Source of the DNA: Areca catechu
Taxonomy: Eukaryota; Streptophyta; Magnoliopsida; Arecales; Arecaceae
Reading direction: 5' to 3'
Length of the DNA stretch: 64,000 nt
Assembly (NCBI GenBank): GCA_021397845.1
Contig: CM038053.1
Location: forward strand, 142,180,541 to 142,244,540
The translations under genes were made by a program, and so were the position numbers. Below are positions 35,090 through 46,300 of this stretch, piece after piece (within the stretch, counting starts at the first letter, position 1; each line of letters opens with the position of its first letter). A model generated the notes under the pieces. It was not told the DNA's origin, ran no database searches, and saw only the letters and a program-made list of their open reading frames with translations.

Positions 35090-36198
35090 TTGCATGATTG
35101 CTAGTCTTGATAAAAATGGAGTAAAATTCATTGGAAAGAGTCATGGTAATATTTATTTGGTAGATTTAGATGATCTATCCTTGCCTAATGGAGAATGCCT
35201 AGTTGCAATGAATTCTACTAAAGATGAGACTAGTTGGCTTTGGCATAGAAGACTAGCACATGCTAGTATGTATTTGCTTTCAAAACTTTGCAAAAAGGAT
35301 TTAGTAAGAGATTTACCAAAACTTATTTTTGAAAAAGATAGAGTTTGTCAAGCTTGCTAATTTGGAAAACAAGTTAAAACATCTTTCAAACCTAAAGGTT
35401 TTGTTATTACTAGTAGGCCATTAGAACTACTCTATATGGATCTCTTTAGACCAACAAGAACATCTAGTCTAGGAGGTAAGAGATATGGACTGGTTATAGT
35501 GGATAATTTTTCAAGGTTTACTTAGGTTTTCGTTCTTGCTTATAAAGATGAATCATTTTTTGCATTTGTGAAGTTTTACCGAAAAGTTTCTAATGAAAAA
35601 GGTACTTCAGTTATTTGCATACATAGTGATCATGGTTCTGAATTTGAAAATCAAGATTTTGAAAGTTTTTATAATGAGAAAGGCATTGACCATAACTTTT
35701 TTGCACCTAGGACATCTCAGTAGAATGGGGTGGTAGAAAGGAAAAATTCGTACTTTAGAAGAAATGGCATGCACTATACTTTACGAAAATGATTTACCAA
35801 GATATTTTTGGGCCGAAGTAATCAATACTGCTTGTTATATTTTAAATCAAGTTTTAATATACCCTATTTTAAAGAAAACTCTTTATGAGCTTTGGAATCA
35901 AAGAAAACCAACTTTAAAATATTTTCGAGTTTTTGGTTGTCAATGTTTCATTTTGAATAATGGTAAAGACAATCTTAAAAAATTTGATACCAAGTCTGAT
36001 GAAGATATCTTTCTAAGATACTCTACATCAAGCAGGACATACAAAATTTTTAACAAAAGAACCCTAGTTGTAGAGGAGTCTGTACATGTAATTTTTGAAG
36101 AGTCTACTAATAAATCCTCTAGAAAAGAGGATACTTCTGATGCATGTGCAGGTGCTGATAAGTTACAAAAGCTGATATTGGATGATCAACCCTCTTAA
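35090..36198 (+). pseudogene. copia B integrase
   Basis: The zinc-binding part WLWHRRLAHASMYLLSKLC ... VCQAC ends at a TAA in place of a codon after QAC (35358). The core shows LYMDLFRPTRTSSLGGKRYG (first Asp near 35437), ICIHSDHGSEFEN (second Asp near 35628) and NGVVERKN (Glu near 35735), so all three catalytic acidic residues are still encoded, with stops at 35525 and 35721 and a shift near 35745. The tail continues from 35764 (MACTILYENDLPRYFWAEVI) to 36198. Confidence 0.85.
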
Positions 36199-36240
36199 CA
36201 AAGTGAACAAGATCAAGACAAAAATGAAAAAAGTGAAGCC

Positions 36241-37290
36241 ATACAATCCACACCAAAGCATCAAAATCTTCCTAAGGAGTGGAGGTATGCTCATGGACAT
36301 CCTAAGGAATTAATCCTAGATAATCCATCAAAAGGAGTAAGAACTTGATCCTCAATTAGAAATGAATGTGATTATATTGTTTTTGTTTCTCAAGTAGAGT
36401 CTAAATGTTTTGAAAATGCTGAGAAAGACCCTAACTAGATATATGCTATGCAAGATGAACTAATTCAATTTGATATAAATAATGTTTGAACATTAATAGA
36501 AAGACCATCAAATGTTTTAGTTATTGGCACTAAATCGGTGTTTAGAAATAAATTAGATGAAAATGGAATTGTAACTAGAAATAAAGCTAGGCTAGTTGCC
36601 AAAGGTTATAATCAGGAGGAAGGAATTGATTTTGATGAAACATTTGCTCCTGTTGCTATACTTCAGGCAATTAGACTACTATTAGCATTTACTTGTTTTA
36701 TGAATTTCAAACTATTTCAAATGGATATTAAAAGTACTTTTCTGAATGGATATAGTAGAAGAAGTTTTTGTAGAACAACCACCTAGTTTTGAAAATCATG
36801 CACATCTTGATTATGTTTTTAAATTGCACAAAGCACTTTATGATTTAAAGCAAGCACCCCGAGAATGGTATGAAAGACTTAGCAAGTTTTTGATTGAAAA
36901 TAAATTTTTTAAAAACCATGTTGATACAACCTTATTTTTAAAGAAGAAAAATGATGATTTATTAGTGTGCAAATCTATGTTGACGATATTATTTTTGGTG
37001 CTACTAATGAGATCCTTTGTCAAGAGTTTGCTAAGCTAATGCAGGGAGAGTTCGAAATGAGCATAATAAGAGAACTCAATTTCTTTCTCGAACTCCAAAT
37101 CAAACAAACCAAAGATGCAATCTTCATCAACCAAGCTAAGTATACAAGAAAAATCATAAAGAAGTTTGGGATGGAGATTACTAAGTCAATAGGTACACGT
37201 ATGAGCCCCTCTTGTAAACTTGATAAAGATGAGCATGATAAATCTGTAGATCAAAAATTATATAAAGATATGATTTGCTCCTTATTATAT
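36241..37290 (+). pseudogene. copia B reverse transcriptase
   Basis: LPKEWRYAHGHPKELIL leads into [52 protein letters not shown], then a frameshift to [15 protein letters not shown] and KALYDLKQAPREWYERL, a second frameshift at about 36966, then YVDD at 36976-36987. GEFEMSIIRELNFFLELQIK follows. Stops at about 36346, 36436 and 36487. Both frameshifts lie in otherwise well-kept sequence. Confidence 0.88.
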
Positions 37291-37921
37291 TTGACTGCTA
37301 GTAGATCAGATATAATGTTCAGTATATGCATGTGTGATAGATATCAATCTGATCCTAAGAAATCTCACCTGTTGGCTGTTAAGCACATTATTAGATACTT
37401 ATCTGGTAATATTGATATTGGTTTGTGGTATTCTAGAAACTCATCTGCTGATTTAATTGATTTTTCTGATGCTAATTTTGATGGGTGTAAACTTGATAGA
37501 AAAAGTACTAGTGGAACTTGTCAATTTCTTGGAATTAACTTAATCTCATGGTTTAGCAATAAACAAACTTCAGTTGCACTATCCATAGTTAAGGCTAAGT
37601 ATATTGTAGCAGGAAGTTGTTGTGCTCAAATCTTGTGGATTAAGCAACAACTTGAAGATTTAAAATCAAAATAACTAAGACACCCATAAAATATGATAAT
37701 ACTAGTGCAATATGCTTAACAAAAAATCCTGTTCAGCATTCTATAAGCAAACATATTGAAATTAGGCATCATTTTATTAGAGATCATGTTGAAAATAATG
37801 ATATTGTGCTTGAATTTATTTGTAATGAATTGCAATTAGCTGATATTTTGACTAAGCCTCTCCAAGAAGATCGGTTCAGTATGATTAGAAGAGAACTTGG
37901 GGTCATCAATCCTTTTGATTG
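37291..37921 (+). pseudogene. copia B RNase H
   Basis: SDANFDGCKLDRKSTSGTCQ, LGINLISWFSNKQ, ALSIVKAKYIVAGS (usual TEAEY changed to VKAKY), CAQILWIKQQLEDL, stop at 37672, then in a shifted frame ...HIEIRHHFIRDHV and LADILTKPLQEDRF to the polyprotein end near 37921. Confidence 0.82.
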
Positions 37922-38369
37922 AGAATTTCTATTCTTTGACCCATGAAAGATCAATTTTGATATCAATGACTTTCAATTTTCTTTCAGTTTCACCATAATT
38001 CTAGTGATTTTAATCAATACTTCATTTTCAATTTTTCAGTTTTAAGTCGAAGTGTCGACACCTGTAAGTGTCGACACCTTGAAGTGTCGACACTTGGCCC
38101 TATATCGTGAGTCGACACTTGAATGGTGACAGATCGAGGTATAAATAGAAAATGAAGTGTTTTCTTGCCCTATTCTCTCCAAATTTGAGCCAACACATGC
38201 CCTAATAGTGTTCTATCTACTTCTTCCCTCCAAATCTCAACTCAAATTCTCGATTTGGATGGTTTTTGGTTCGTTTTTTTTTTTTCCACATTCCCTCTCC
38301 CATTTTGGTTTTGGACCGTTGAAGCCCTAGATTTCCTCTCCTCTTTTGTTCAATCCTTGAATCTGTGGA

Positions 38370-40227
38370 ATGGGACCTAGGAAACAAGTTGTTCGTCACC
38401 CTCGGCCATCCAACCAAGAAGATGAAAAAAGAACTAAGGCCAGACATGAAGCCAATGCACTGGATCCCCCAACTCGGTCTCTTTTTCCTATGGCCAGTCA
38501 AATAGGTACAAAGAATGTCGTTGGAGGATGCCGTGTAGACTTCGCATTCATCGACTAGTAGCACTTTCGGATAGGCCAGTGGCTTAGGGATGTTGGTTTG
38601 GTTCCTTTTTATTCTTTGAATGAGAGATTCTACCTTGGCTTGATACGAGAGTTTTATGGATCTTTAGCCCGAGGTAGTGATAGATGGGTCGCACAGGTCC
38701 GTGGCCGAGATGTCCCGGTGATAGTTGAGATTTTGAGCAGAGTATGGGACATACCCATGAGAGGATCTGTTGTTGATAGCTTGGTGGATAGGTTCTGTGG
38801 TCTCTAATGTATCTTCGAGTCAGATGACATGCCTAAGGGAGCCACTGTCATTGCATCTAGACTTTCTATTGAGATGAGGTTACTACATCATATTATTGCC
38901 CGGATCCTTCTATCGAAGATTGGCCATTTTGACTTCATCACAGAAAGAGAGCTACTGGTGATGGTCTCTTTGGTTCAGCATGCACCTGTTTGCCTTCCGG
39001 TACTTATGGTATATCAGATGATGGAGGCATCTACGAGTCAGAGACTGTTTTTGTCCTACAGGATGGGCTTGACTTTGCTCTTCAGAGCATATGGTGTAGT
39101 ATTGGATGATAAGCCCTACTGGGTGTTATTGCACACTAATGTCATGACATCATATCACTTCACCGGATAAGATATCAATTGGTCAGAGGCCAGTGAAGAT
39201 GACGAGTATCAAGTTAGGCCGCTGACAGAGATGAGGATGTTGTGGAGGAGGAGCGCATATTTTCGGGTGAGGTAGGACCTTCAGAGACGCATTTACTTGA
39301 GATTCAGCCCGAGCCACAGCATAGCCAAAGCCTGCTCCTCGGCCTGAGCCAGCACAATCAGATGTTCCAAGAGCTTCTGAGAGTCTTGTGGATAAAGTCG
39401 CTCATATTAAGATGGAGATTATGATTGTTCACCAGTGACTTGACTATTTTATTGTAGAGAACAGAGAGAGCCATCGAGGATTGAGGGATGGTATCTCTAC
39501 TATATTGTTCACATTAAGTAGACCCTCTTCTAGGAATGCTCCCGATACTTCAGCTCCAGCTGATTCTGCTCCAGTTCCACCTGCTCTGGGACCAAACATT
39601 GATGTTAATGATGATGAGGTGACTGACTCTGATGAGTTCGACTTTCCAGATTTGATGACAGAGCCTGTGTCGGGGATAGTAACTGACCCTCCTAGGAGTC
39701 CTATTCATGATCCCTTGAGTTCATCCTTCCAGACTCCTATACTACCCACACCTCCTAGATCTATTGATCTTTCTGCCATTCCTATAATTTCACCTATCAT
39801 TCATACACCTATTATGTCTTCAGTTGATACACCTATTGTTGATACACCTTTTGTTGATACACCTATTTTTGATACACCTATTGTTGGTACTCCATCTTTG
39901 CATACATCTTCCCTTATCCGGGAGCTAGGATTCTATACTCCTGGTTTCCATCATCTTGATTCCGGTCCTTTATTTGATCATACACCACATCTTTTCGAGA
40001 CTGTCACTCCAATCAGTTCTTCTCCTGCTGCTGACATAGCTTCTACATCTTCTGCTCCAGTTAGAGGGAGGACTTATGTTAGATGCAGAGGACGAGGTCA
40101 TCATGCTCCATCTAGACCGACCAGGACTTGTTTTTGTGATCTTCGATCGATATGGCCTCGATCTCATACCTTTACTAATACTGGACTGATCGAGATTGGA
40201 TCCTTAGAGGATGAAGATGATGCTTAG
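38370..40227 (+). pseudogene. copia B extra ORF after RNase H (plant transposon protein-like)
   Basis: ATG at 38370 (MGPRKQVVRHPRPSNQEDEK). An N-terminal basic part is followed by FRIGQWLRDVGLVPFYSLNE, LIREFYGSLARGSDRW and EILSRVWDIPMRG, then MRLLHHIIARILLSKIGHFD and MGLTLLFRAYGVVLDDKPYW. These segments align with the C copy (FRIGDWLRDARLAQFCSLRE; LLHYIVARILLLE) and loosely with A. The C-terminal third is Ser/Thr/Pro-rich, with DTPIVDTPFVDTPIFDTP repeats at 39825-39900, and ends LIEIGSLEDEDDA. Stops occur at 38557, 38806 and 39169. Function is unknown; there is no signal peptide or membrane segment. Confidence 0.68.
39820..39905 (+). repeat. 15-bp coding repeats (D-T-P-I-V) in the extra ORF of B
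   Basis: About five units of GATACACCTATTGTT variants in frame, giving repeated Asp-Thr-Pro-(Ile/Phe)-(Val/Phe). Confidence 0.65.
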
Positions 40228-40982
40228 GATAGTTTTTACATTTAGATAGTTTATATTTCTATACTCCTTGTGTATTTTGAGTTCACTTTTTTGTAGCAAT
40301 CTTGTATCAAGTGAATGCAATGTTTTGTATCAAGTGAATGCAATCTTGTTATGTTATGACTTTAAATGAATGAAATGTATTACTTATTTTCAGAATTTCA
40401 TTGTTCTCCTTCATGAATGAGTAAATACCTTATATTTCTGTTCGAGTTTATTGCCTTCTTCCTTCCTTTTTAATGATAACATAAAGGGAGAGAAATAAGT
40501 ATAAATGGAATATGGGATGAAATAAGTATATATGCAGTGAATAAGAGATAAGTTCCTTTTTGAAAAATGCTGAAAATCTAAAAATTTTCTATTCATTGAG
40601 TTAGGGGGAGTAATACCTCCTTTGTATTGAAAAATTTGTTTTCGCTAAGAATTTCATGCCCAATTCTTACCTTTAGATGTTTAAAAGATATTCAGGAATC
40701 ATTCTTTTATAAATCATCTCTTCAGGGGGAATATTTATACTCTTCACCGTGTTTATTGCTTAATTTGTTATATTTTTTTTGAGTATCATGATACATGATT
40801 TTGTCTCCTATATATTTTAAGCTCTGATACTCTTAGCTATTGCAATACTCTTAGCACTGATACATCTCCTTCAGTATTTCAATACGTATTGCAATAAGCT
40901 CTATGCACTTTGAAAAGTTTTTTTGAAAGCTTATTATGCAATTTATACTTAAAGATTTTGTCATCATCAAAAAGGAAAAGAT
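40228..40982 (+). other. 3' untranslated region and polypurine tract of copia B
   Basis: Non-coding. It contains a 23-base direct repeat (TTGTATCAAGTGAATGCAAT, 40303-40350), one GCTCTGATAC at 40821-40830 and a related GCACTGATAC near 40855. The polypurine tract AAAAAGGAAAAGAT is at 40969-40982. Confidence 0.7.
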
Positions 40983-42523
40983 TGTTGACTCCATTATTGA
41001 TTTTGATGATAAGCAAAATACTTGAGTATAAGTTGAGTACTAACTATTTCTTTGAAGTATGTTTTTATAAAAAAAGTGCTCATCAACTTAACAAAAATTG
41101 TTTGATTGAAAAAGTTCCAAATATGGATAAAAGATCTGCTTAAAGAAGACTTGGTAGTTGAAGAATGCTTGAAAGGACAAAGAGTTCAACACAAATTTGT
41201 TTCAGCAGAAGTTCAGTTATTTTTGAAGAAATCTTAGTCAAGTGTCAACTCAAAGTGTCGACTCACAACCCAAGTGTCGACTCATGATAATGGAAGTGTC
41301 GACTCAAGCCGGTACATAGAAAGAGTTTCAGATGGCATGACTGAAGTATCAACTTATGCCAGTCAAGTGTCGACTCAAGGATCGGCTCATCGCCTGAGAC
41401 TTTTTGTTACAGAACTTGCTGAAGTTGAAGACTTGCCTGAAGTGTTGACACATGGACGTCAAGTGTCGACTCACAATGTCGACTCTCTGGTGGAAGTGTC
41501 GACTCACCTGAGAATTCTAGAGAACTTCATTGAAGATATTTGAACTAGGTGTTGACTCATGGAGTGCAAGTGTCAACCCTAAGTATCGACTCACAGCTTG
41601 AAGTATCGACATATAGAGTTCTGGGAACAGTAACGACTAGTTTTTTAAATACATAACTCGCTCCTCTTGGCTCCCAACGACTAGTTTTTCATGTCTAACA
41701 GCCATTAACCGAGTTTGAGGCCGTAGGAAGGTATCTAAGTGATTCAAATCAAATCTAAACACAAGATAATGAAAAGAAGATAAACAAGAGAAAAAGAAAA
41801 GAAGTGCATTCACTCCTATTCATTGAGTTCAACTTACCTTCAAGACAAAAGAAGTCTCCAAGCATTCAAGAGCCTTCAAGGGCATTCAAGTTCAACCTTC
41901 TTGAGCATTAAAAGAGGCTTCATCAAGTTGAAGGCAACACTACAACAAAGCTTCAAAGAGATATCCGCTTTTATTAGAAAGCTTTCATTATTTCATTACT
42001 TCAAACTTATTTTTGTTGTAAAGGTTTTTAGTTAACCTATTGGAAAACCAAGGAGGTTATTGGTGAGCCTTGAAAACCAATTAGGTTCTTGGTTAGCTCG
42101 CAAAACCAATGGAGATTGTTGGTGAGCCTTAAAAATAATTAGGTTCTTGGTTAGCCCGGAAAACCAAGTGACGTTTTGACTTGTGAGCCTTGTGAAAACA
42201 AGTCAGGTTTAATTAGTGAGCCTGGAAAACTAATTGACTGTAATAGGTTGACATTATAGTGAATTCCCAAGTGGATCTTAGGGAGCTGATATAGGTGCAT
42301 TGGATAGCACCGAACCACTATATTTTCTTTGTGTTTGTGATTATCTTGTTTCTCTCATTTACAAATCTTTTATTGCTTTTATATTTTCGCTGCATACTCA
42401 TTAAAGAGCACTTTGCACTTGCATTCATAGTACTTAGTTTGATTGTTGGATTCGTTCACACATGCAAATAATTTGTTAGAGACACAATTCACCCCCACCT
42501 CTTGGGCTGCTTACTGGGCAATA
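40983..42523 (+). repeat. 3' LTR of copia B
   Basis: TGTTGACTCCATTATTG ... TGGGCAATA (terminal CA changed to TA), 1541 bp, similar to 31506-33011. GTCGACTCA motifs cluster at 41230-41620. Confidence 0.9.
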
Positions 42524-42850
42524 GTTTTCGTCACCTACAACCGAGCAGCAGAGCCCGGGCCACCCACGATCACCATCCTTCCCTCCATCGACCTCACCGT
42601 CGCTTCAAGGTCGCCGACCATCGCGTCCGTGGCTGCATCTCCCGGGTTTGGGTTCGTGCCTATGGCGATGCCGACGACCCCACCACCCTTCCGCTTCAAG
42701 GCAGACTCCGACTCTATGCTCACCAAGGGACTTGCCATGCTCCTCGTCTTCGGCCTCTCTGGCTCCCCCACCCATGTCATCGATTCTGTATCGCCTGGCT
42801 TCATCCACCTTCTCGGCCTCTAGCAAAGACTTACTCCCCTACGGAGCTGC
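42524..42850 (+). pseudogene. captured SufE-domain fragment in X1 (SUFE1-like)
   Basis: Frame one from about 42600: RFKVADHRVRGCISRVWVRA; a one-base insertion near 42690 shifts to PFRFKADSDSMLTKGLAMLL, then VFGLSGSPTHVIDSVSP, GFIHLLGL and a stop, then QRLTPLRSC. This is the SufE fold core: the sulphur-accepting Cys of the (V)xGCxSQVW motif (codon 42634-42636), the DSDSxLTKG segment and the LTPSR-like end. The best fit is the chloroplast SUFE1 type, which works with a cysteine desulphurase in plastid iron-sulphur assembly; the SufE domain of plant quinolinate synthase is an alternative. It is a fragment and is not expected to work. Confidence 0.85.
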
Positions 42851-43395
42851 TGCATCTGCCTCCACCCCAGCCATCCACTGGAATCATCCAATCGCATCGC
42901 CTCCGAGTCTGGCCAACCATCTCCTCTGTTCTTAGATGATGCCAATCCCCCCAATGACCAAACTCCTTCCTCTTCCTGCAAATGTGCCGCCCATGCCCGT
43001 GTTGCAGTGCCACTGTGCCGGCCTTCTTCCCGTTCATGCTGCCATCTCTGCTCAACATCACCACCGACGAATGCCTACCAGACTGCCCTTCGAAGACCTC
43101 CCCTGTTTCGCCTAACATCAGATCAGGAGAAGAAAGTCCCCGCACAAATGTGAATGCACCGCACATTCGATAAAGTAGTTACCCTCCCAGTTACCGACTT
43201 TAGATTTCACTACACGATTCTCAAAGCCACATGGATTCCAGAGTTGCATGAGTTTCAAAGTTGCATGGACTTCAAAGCTGCATAGATTTCAGAGCCATGG
43301 TTTTCAAAGCAGGATAAAATTAAAGCATAGATCTCAAAGCACAGTCCCCACTAATCCAAACTCGACGGAGCCGAGTTCCCCCCACCATAAGGGAA
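42851..43395 (+). other. X1 internal 3' region with short repeats, hairpin and purine tract
   Basis: 42851-43200 is GC-rich, conserved in X2 and X3, and unrecognised; it could be a third captured fragment. 43215-43345 has repeats of about 22 bp around TTCAAAG(T/C)TGCATGGA. The hairpin AACTCGACGGAGCCGAGTT is at 43359-43377 and the purine run ATAAGGGAA at 43387-43395. Confidence 0.55.
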
Positions 43396-44084
43396 TGATG
43401 GGGACATCACCGGCACTGATCCCAAAGCAACACTAATATTAAAATAGCATAAATTTTGATGCAGCATGAATCTCGATGCAGCACAGATTTCAATAAATTT
43501 AAGTTCAAAAAATTAGTTGATTAGGATTAGTTATTTGAAATTTGATTTAGGATTAGGTTAGTTAGGATTGAGATTTGGAAAGGCCTTATCTTGTATTTGA
43601 ATTTGAACCATCCTTACCTTTTTATCTTGTATTCAAATTCAGATGAGGATTCGAAAGGTCTATAAATACCATCCTCAGTCCTTTGTAAAAAAATAGTTTA
43701 GAGAATAAAAAAGTGTTTTTTTTAAAAAAGAGTGATTATTTTCTTTCGCCTCGTAAGGAGAGGGTGTGAGGCCCAATCCCAGGACATGATTAGAGGTCAT
43801 GTCTAATTATCCCATTCCTTGATTACTACTTCTTTACCCCCTATGTCCTTTGAGATTCATCCTAACGCTTCCAAGTATCGAGATGGGTGGAATGCCCTAG
43901 AGTTGAGAGGTCTCTTTGTTAGTGTGAGTCTCAAAGTCCATGAAAGTCCAGATTTTCCCACCTTCCATCTTCATTATTATTTTGCCACCCCCTAGAAAAA
44001 TAAAAGAAAAAAAAATAGTAGTACCCTAATCTAGGTGACTTCTAGGCTCACCGATGATCCTACCCCCGATCCCGTCCCCAATCA
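43396..44084 (+). repeat. 3' LTR of X1, followed by start of a second primer site
   Basis: TGATGGGGACATCACC ... CCCCAATCA, 689 bp, TATA at 43661-43668. The next six bases, ATTTGG (44085-44090), equal the sequence that follows an X LTR at its primer-binding site, so another internal region once followed and was lost at the junction with inverted sequence at 44091. Confidence 0.85.
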
Positions 44085-44090
44085 ATTTGG

Positions 44091-44667
44091 ATGGAAGGTA
44101 GAAGAATCTGGACTTTCATGGACTTTGAGACTCGTACTAACGAAGAGGCCTCTCACCTCTAGGGCATTCCACTGACCCACCTCGATACTTAGAGGCATTA
44201 GGGTGAATCTCAAAGGACATGGGATGTAAAGAAGATGGAATCAAGGAAGGGAATAACTAGACATGACCTCTCATCATGTCCTGGGATTGGGCCTCACACC
44301 CTCTCCTTACGGGGCTAAAGAAAAGAATCACTCTTTTTTAAAAAAACTCATTTTTATTCACCAAACTATTTTTTTACAAAGAATTGAGGGTGGTATTTAT
44401 AGACCTTTCCAACCCTCATTTGAATTTGAATACAAGATAAAAAGATAAGGATGGTTCAAATTCAAATACAAGATAAGGTCTATCTAAATCTCAATCCTAA
44501 CTAACCTAATCCTAAATCAAATTTCAAATAACTAATCCTAATCAACTAATTTTTTGAATTTAAATTTATTAAAATCTGTGCTGCATCGAGATTCATGCTG
44601 CATCAAAATTCATGCTGCTTCAAAGATCAGTGCTGCTCCGGGATCAGTGCTGGTGATGTCCGCATCA
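44091..44667 (-). repeat. truncated X LTR, inverted
   Basis: A minus-strand LTR lacking about 110 bp at its U5 end, where it abuts X1 sequence; its U3 tip is intact (CCGCATCA at 44667). The five bases TTAAT separate it from the next LTR. TATA on minus at 44394-44401. Confidence 0.85.
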
Positions 44668-44672
44668 TTAAT

Positions 44673-45358
44673 TGATGTGGCACGGGATCAGGGGTAGGAT
44701 CATCGGTGAGCCTAGAAGTCACCTAGATTAGGGTACTACTATTTTTTTTCTTTTATTTTTCTAGGGTGTGGCGAAGGAAAATGGAGATGGAAGGTAGGAA
44801 AATCTGAACTTTCATGGACTTTGAGACTTACACTAACGAAGAGACCTCTCACTTCTAGGGCATTCCACCCACCTCGATACTTGGAGGCGTTAGGGTGAAT
44901 CTCAAAGGACATGGGGGGTAAAGAAGATGGAATCAAGGAAGGGGATAACTAGACATGACCTCTCATCATGTCCTGGGATTGGGCCTTACACCCTCTCCTT
45001 ATGAGGCGAAAGAAATGAATCACTCTTTTCTAAAAAAAACTCATTTTTATTCACCAAACTATTTTTTACAAAGGACTAAGGGTGGTATTTATAGACCTTT
45101 CCAACTGTCTTTTGAATTTGAATACAAGCTAAAAAGATAAGGATGGTTCAAATTTAAATACAAGATAAGGCCTATCCAAATCTCAATCCTAACCAACCTA
45201 ATCCTAAATCAAATTTCAAATAACTAATCCTAATCAACTAATTTTTTGAATTTAAATTTATTAAAATCTATGCTGCATCAAAATTCATGCTGCATCAAAA
45301 TTCATGTTGCTTCAAGATCAATGCTGCTTCGGGATCAGTGCTGGCAGTGTCCCCATCA
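44673..45358 (-). repeat. 3' LTR of X2
   Basis: Minus strand; plus-strand ends TGATGTGGCACGGG and GTCCCCATCA. Followed on the right by the X2 purine tract and hairpin (45377-45395). Confidence 0.88.
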
Positions 45359-45376
45359 TTCCCCTGAGGTGGGGAG

Positions 45377-45395
45377 AGCTCGACTCCATCGAGTT
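45377..45395 (-). promoter_or_regulatory. pre-PPT hairpin, X2 copy
   Basis: On the element strand AACTCGATGGAGTCGAGCT, a 6-bp stem with 5-base loop plus one outer mismatch, about 20 bases before the LTR. Confidence 0.6.
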
Positions 45396-45879
45396 GGATC
45401 AGCTGGGACTGTGCTCTGAGATCTGTGCTTTAATTTTATCCTGCTTTGAAAATTGTGCAATTCTAAAATCTGTGTAGCTTTGAACTCTGTGCAACTTTGA
45501 AACCATGAAACTATGGAATCCCTGTGGCTTTGATGATCGTGAAATGGAATCTGAAGTCGAAAACTGGGAGGGTAACTGCTTTGACGAACATGCGGTATTC
45601 ACGTTTGTGCGGGGACTTTCTTCTCCCGGTCTGATTCTAGCCAAAACAGGGGAGGTCTTTGGAGGCCAGTCTAGTGGGTGTTCGCCAATGGTGGTGCTGG
45701 GTAGAGATAGCAGCACGAACGATCAAAGGCTGGCATGGTGGCACTGCGACATGGGCGTGGGCGTTATATATGCAGGGAGAGGAAGGAGTTCAGCCATTAG
45801 GGGGGTTGGCATCGTCTAAGAACAGAGGAGATGGCTGGCCGGACTCGGAGGCGATGTGATTGGATGATTTTAGTGGATG
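45396..45879 (-). other. X2 internal 3' region
   Basis: Counterpart of 42851-43358 in X1: short TTTGAA(A/C)..TGTGCAACT repeats, then the unassigned GC-rich segment. No coding frame is conserved between copies. Confidence 0.5.
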
Positions 45880-46295
45880 GCTTGAGCGGAGGTGGATGTG
45901 GCAGCTCCGCAGGGGAGTAAGTCTCTACTGGAGGTCGAGAAGGTGGACGAAGCTAGGCGGGACAGAGCCGATGACTGGGGTAGGGGAGCCGAGAGGCTGA
46001 AGATGAGGAGCATGGTGAGTCCCTTGGTGAGGGTAGAGTCGGAGTCCACCTTGAAGCGAACGGTGGCGGGGTCATCGGCATTGCCGAAGGCACAGACCCA
46101 GACCTGGGAGATGCAGTCACAGACCCGGGAGATGCAGCCATGGATACGATGGTCGTTGACCTTGAAGTGACGGTGAGGTTGAAGGAGCGAAGGACGGTGA
46201 TCGCGGGTGGCACGGGCTCTACTACTAGGTTGCAGGTGGCAGAAACGATCGGGTGTTTCTCCCTATATGTGTTCGTCTTCATCCATGGAAGGAGA
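45880..46295 (-). pseudogene. captured SufE-domain fragment in X2
   Basis: On the minus strand: FKVNDHRIHGCISRV, then a 21-bp local duplication repeating the GCISQV codons, then VRFKVDSDSTLTKGLTMLLI and, after a shift, VHLLDL. The Cys of the GCIS motif is retained. Same order and breakpoints as X1. It is interrupted on its 5' side at 46300 by the solo copia LTR. Confidence 0.82.
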
Positions 46296-46300
46296 GGAGG

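Larger units (their letters stand above)
31506..42523 (+). mobile_element. Ty1/copia element B inside X1
   Basis: LTRs at 31506-33011 and 40983-42523; 11.0 kb in all. Flanks ATTTC (31501-31505) and GTTTT (42524-42528) each differ by one base from ATTTT, the sequence at this place in the uninterrupted copy X3. Internal order: primer site, gag, coiled-coil linker, protease, integrase, RT, RNase H, extra ORF, polypurine tract. Several nonsense and frameshift changes make it inactive, but all domains are recognisable. It is related to C and, more distantly, to A. Confidence 0.9.
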
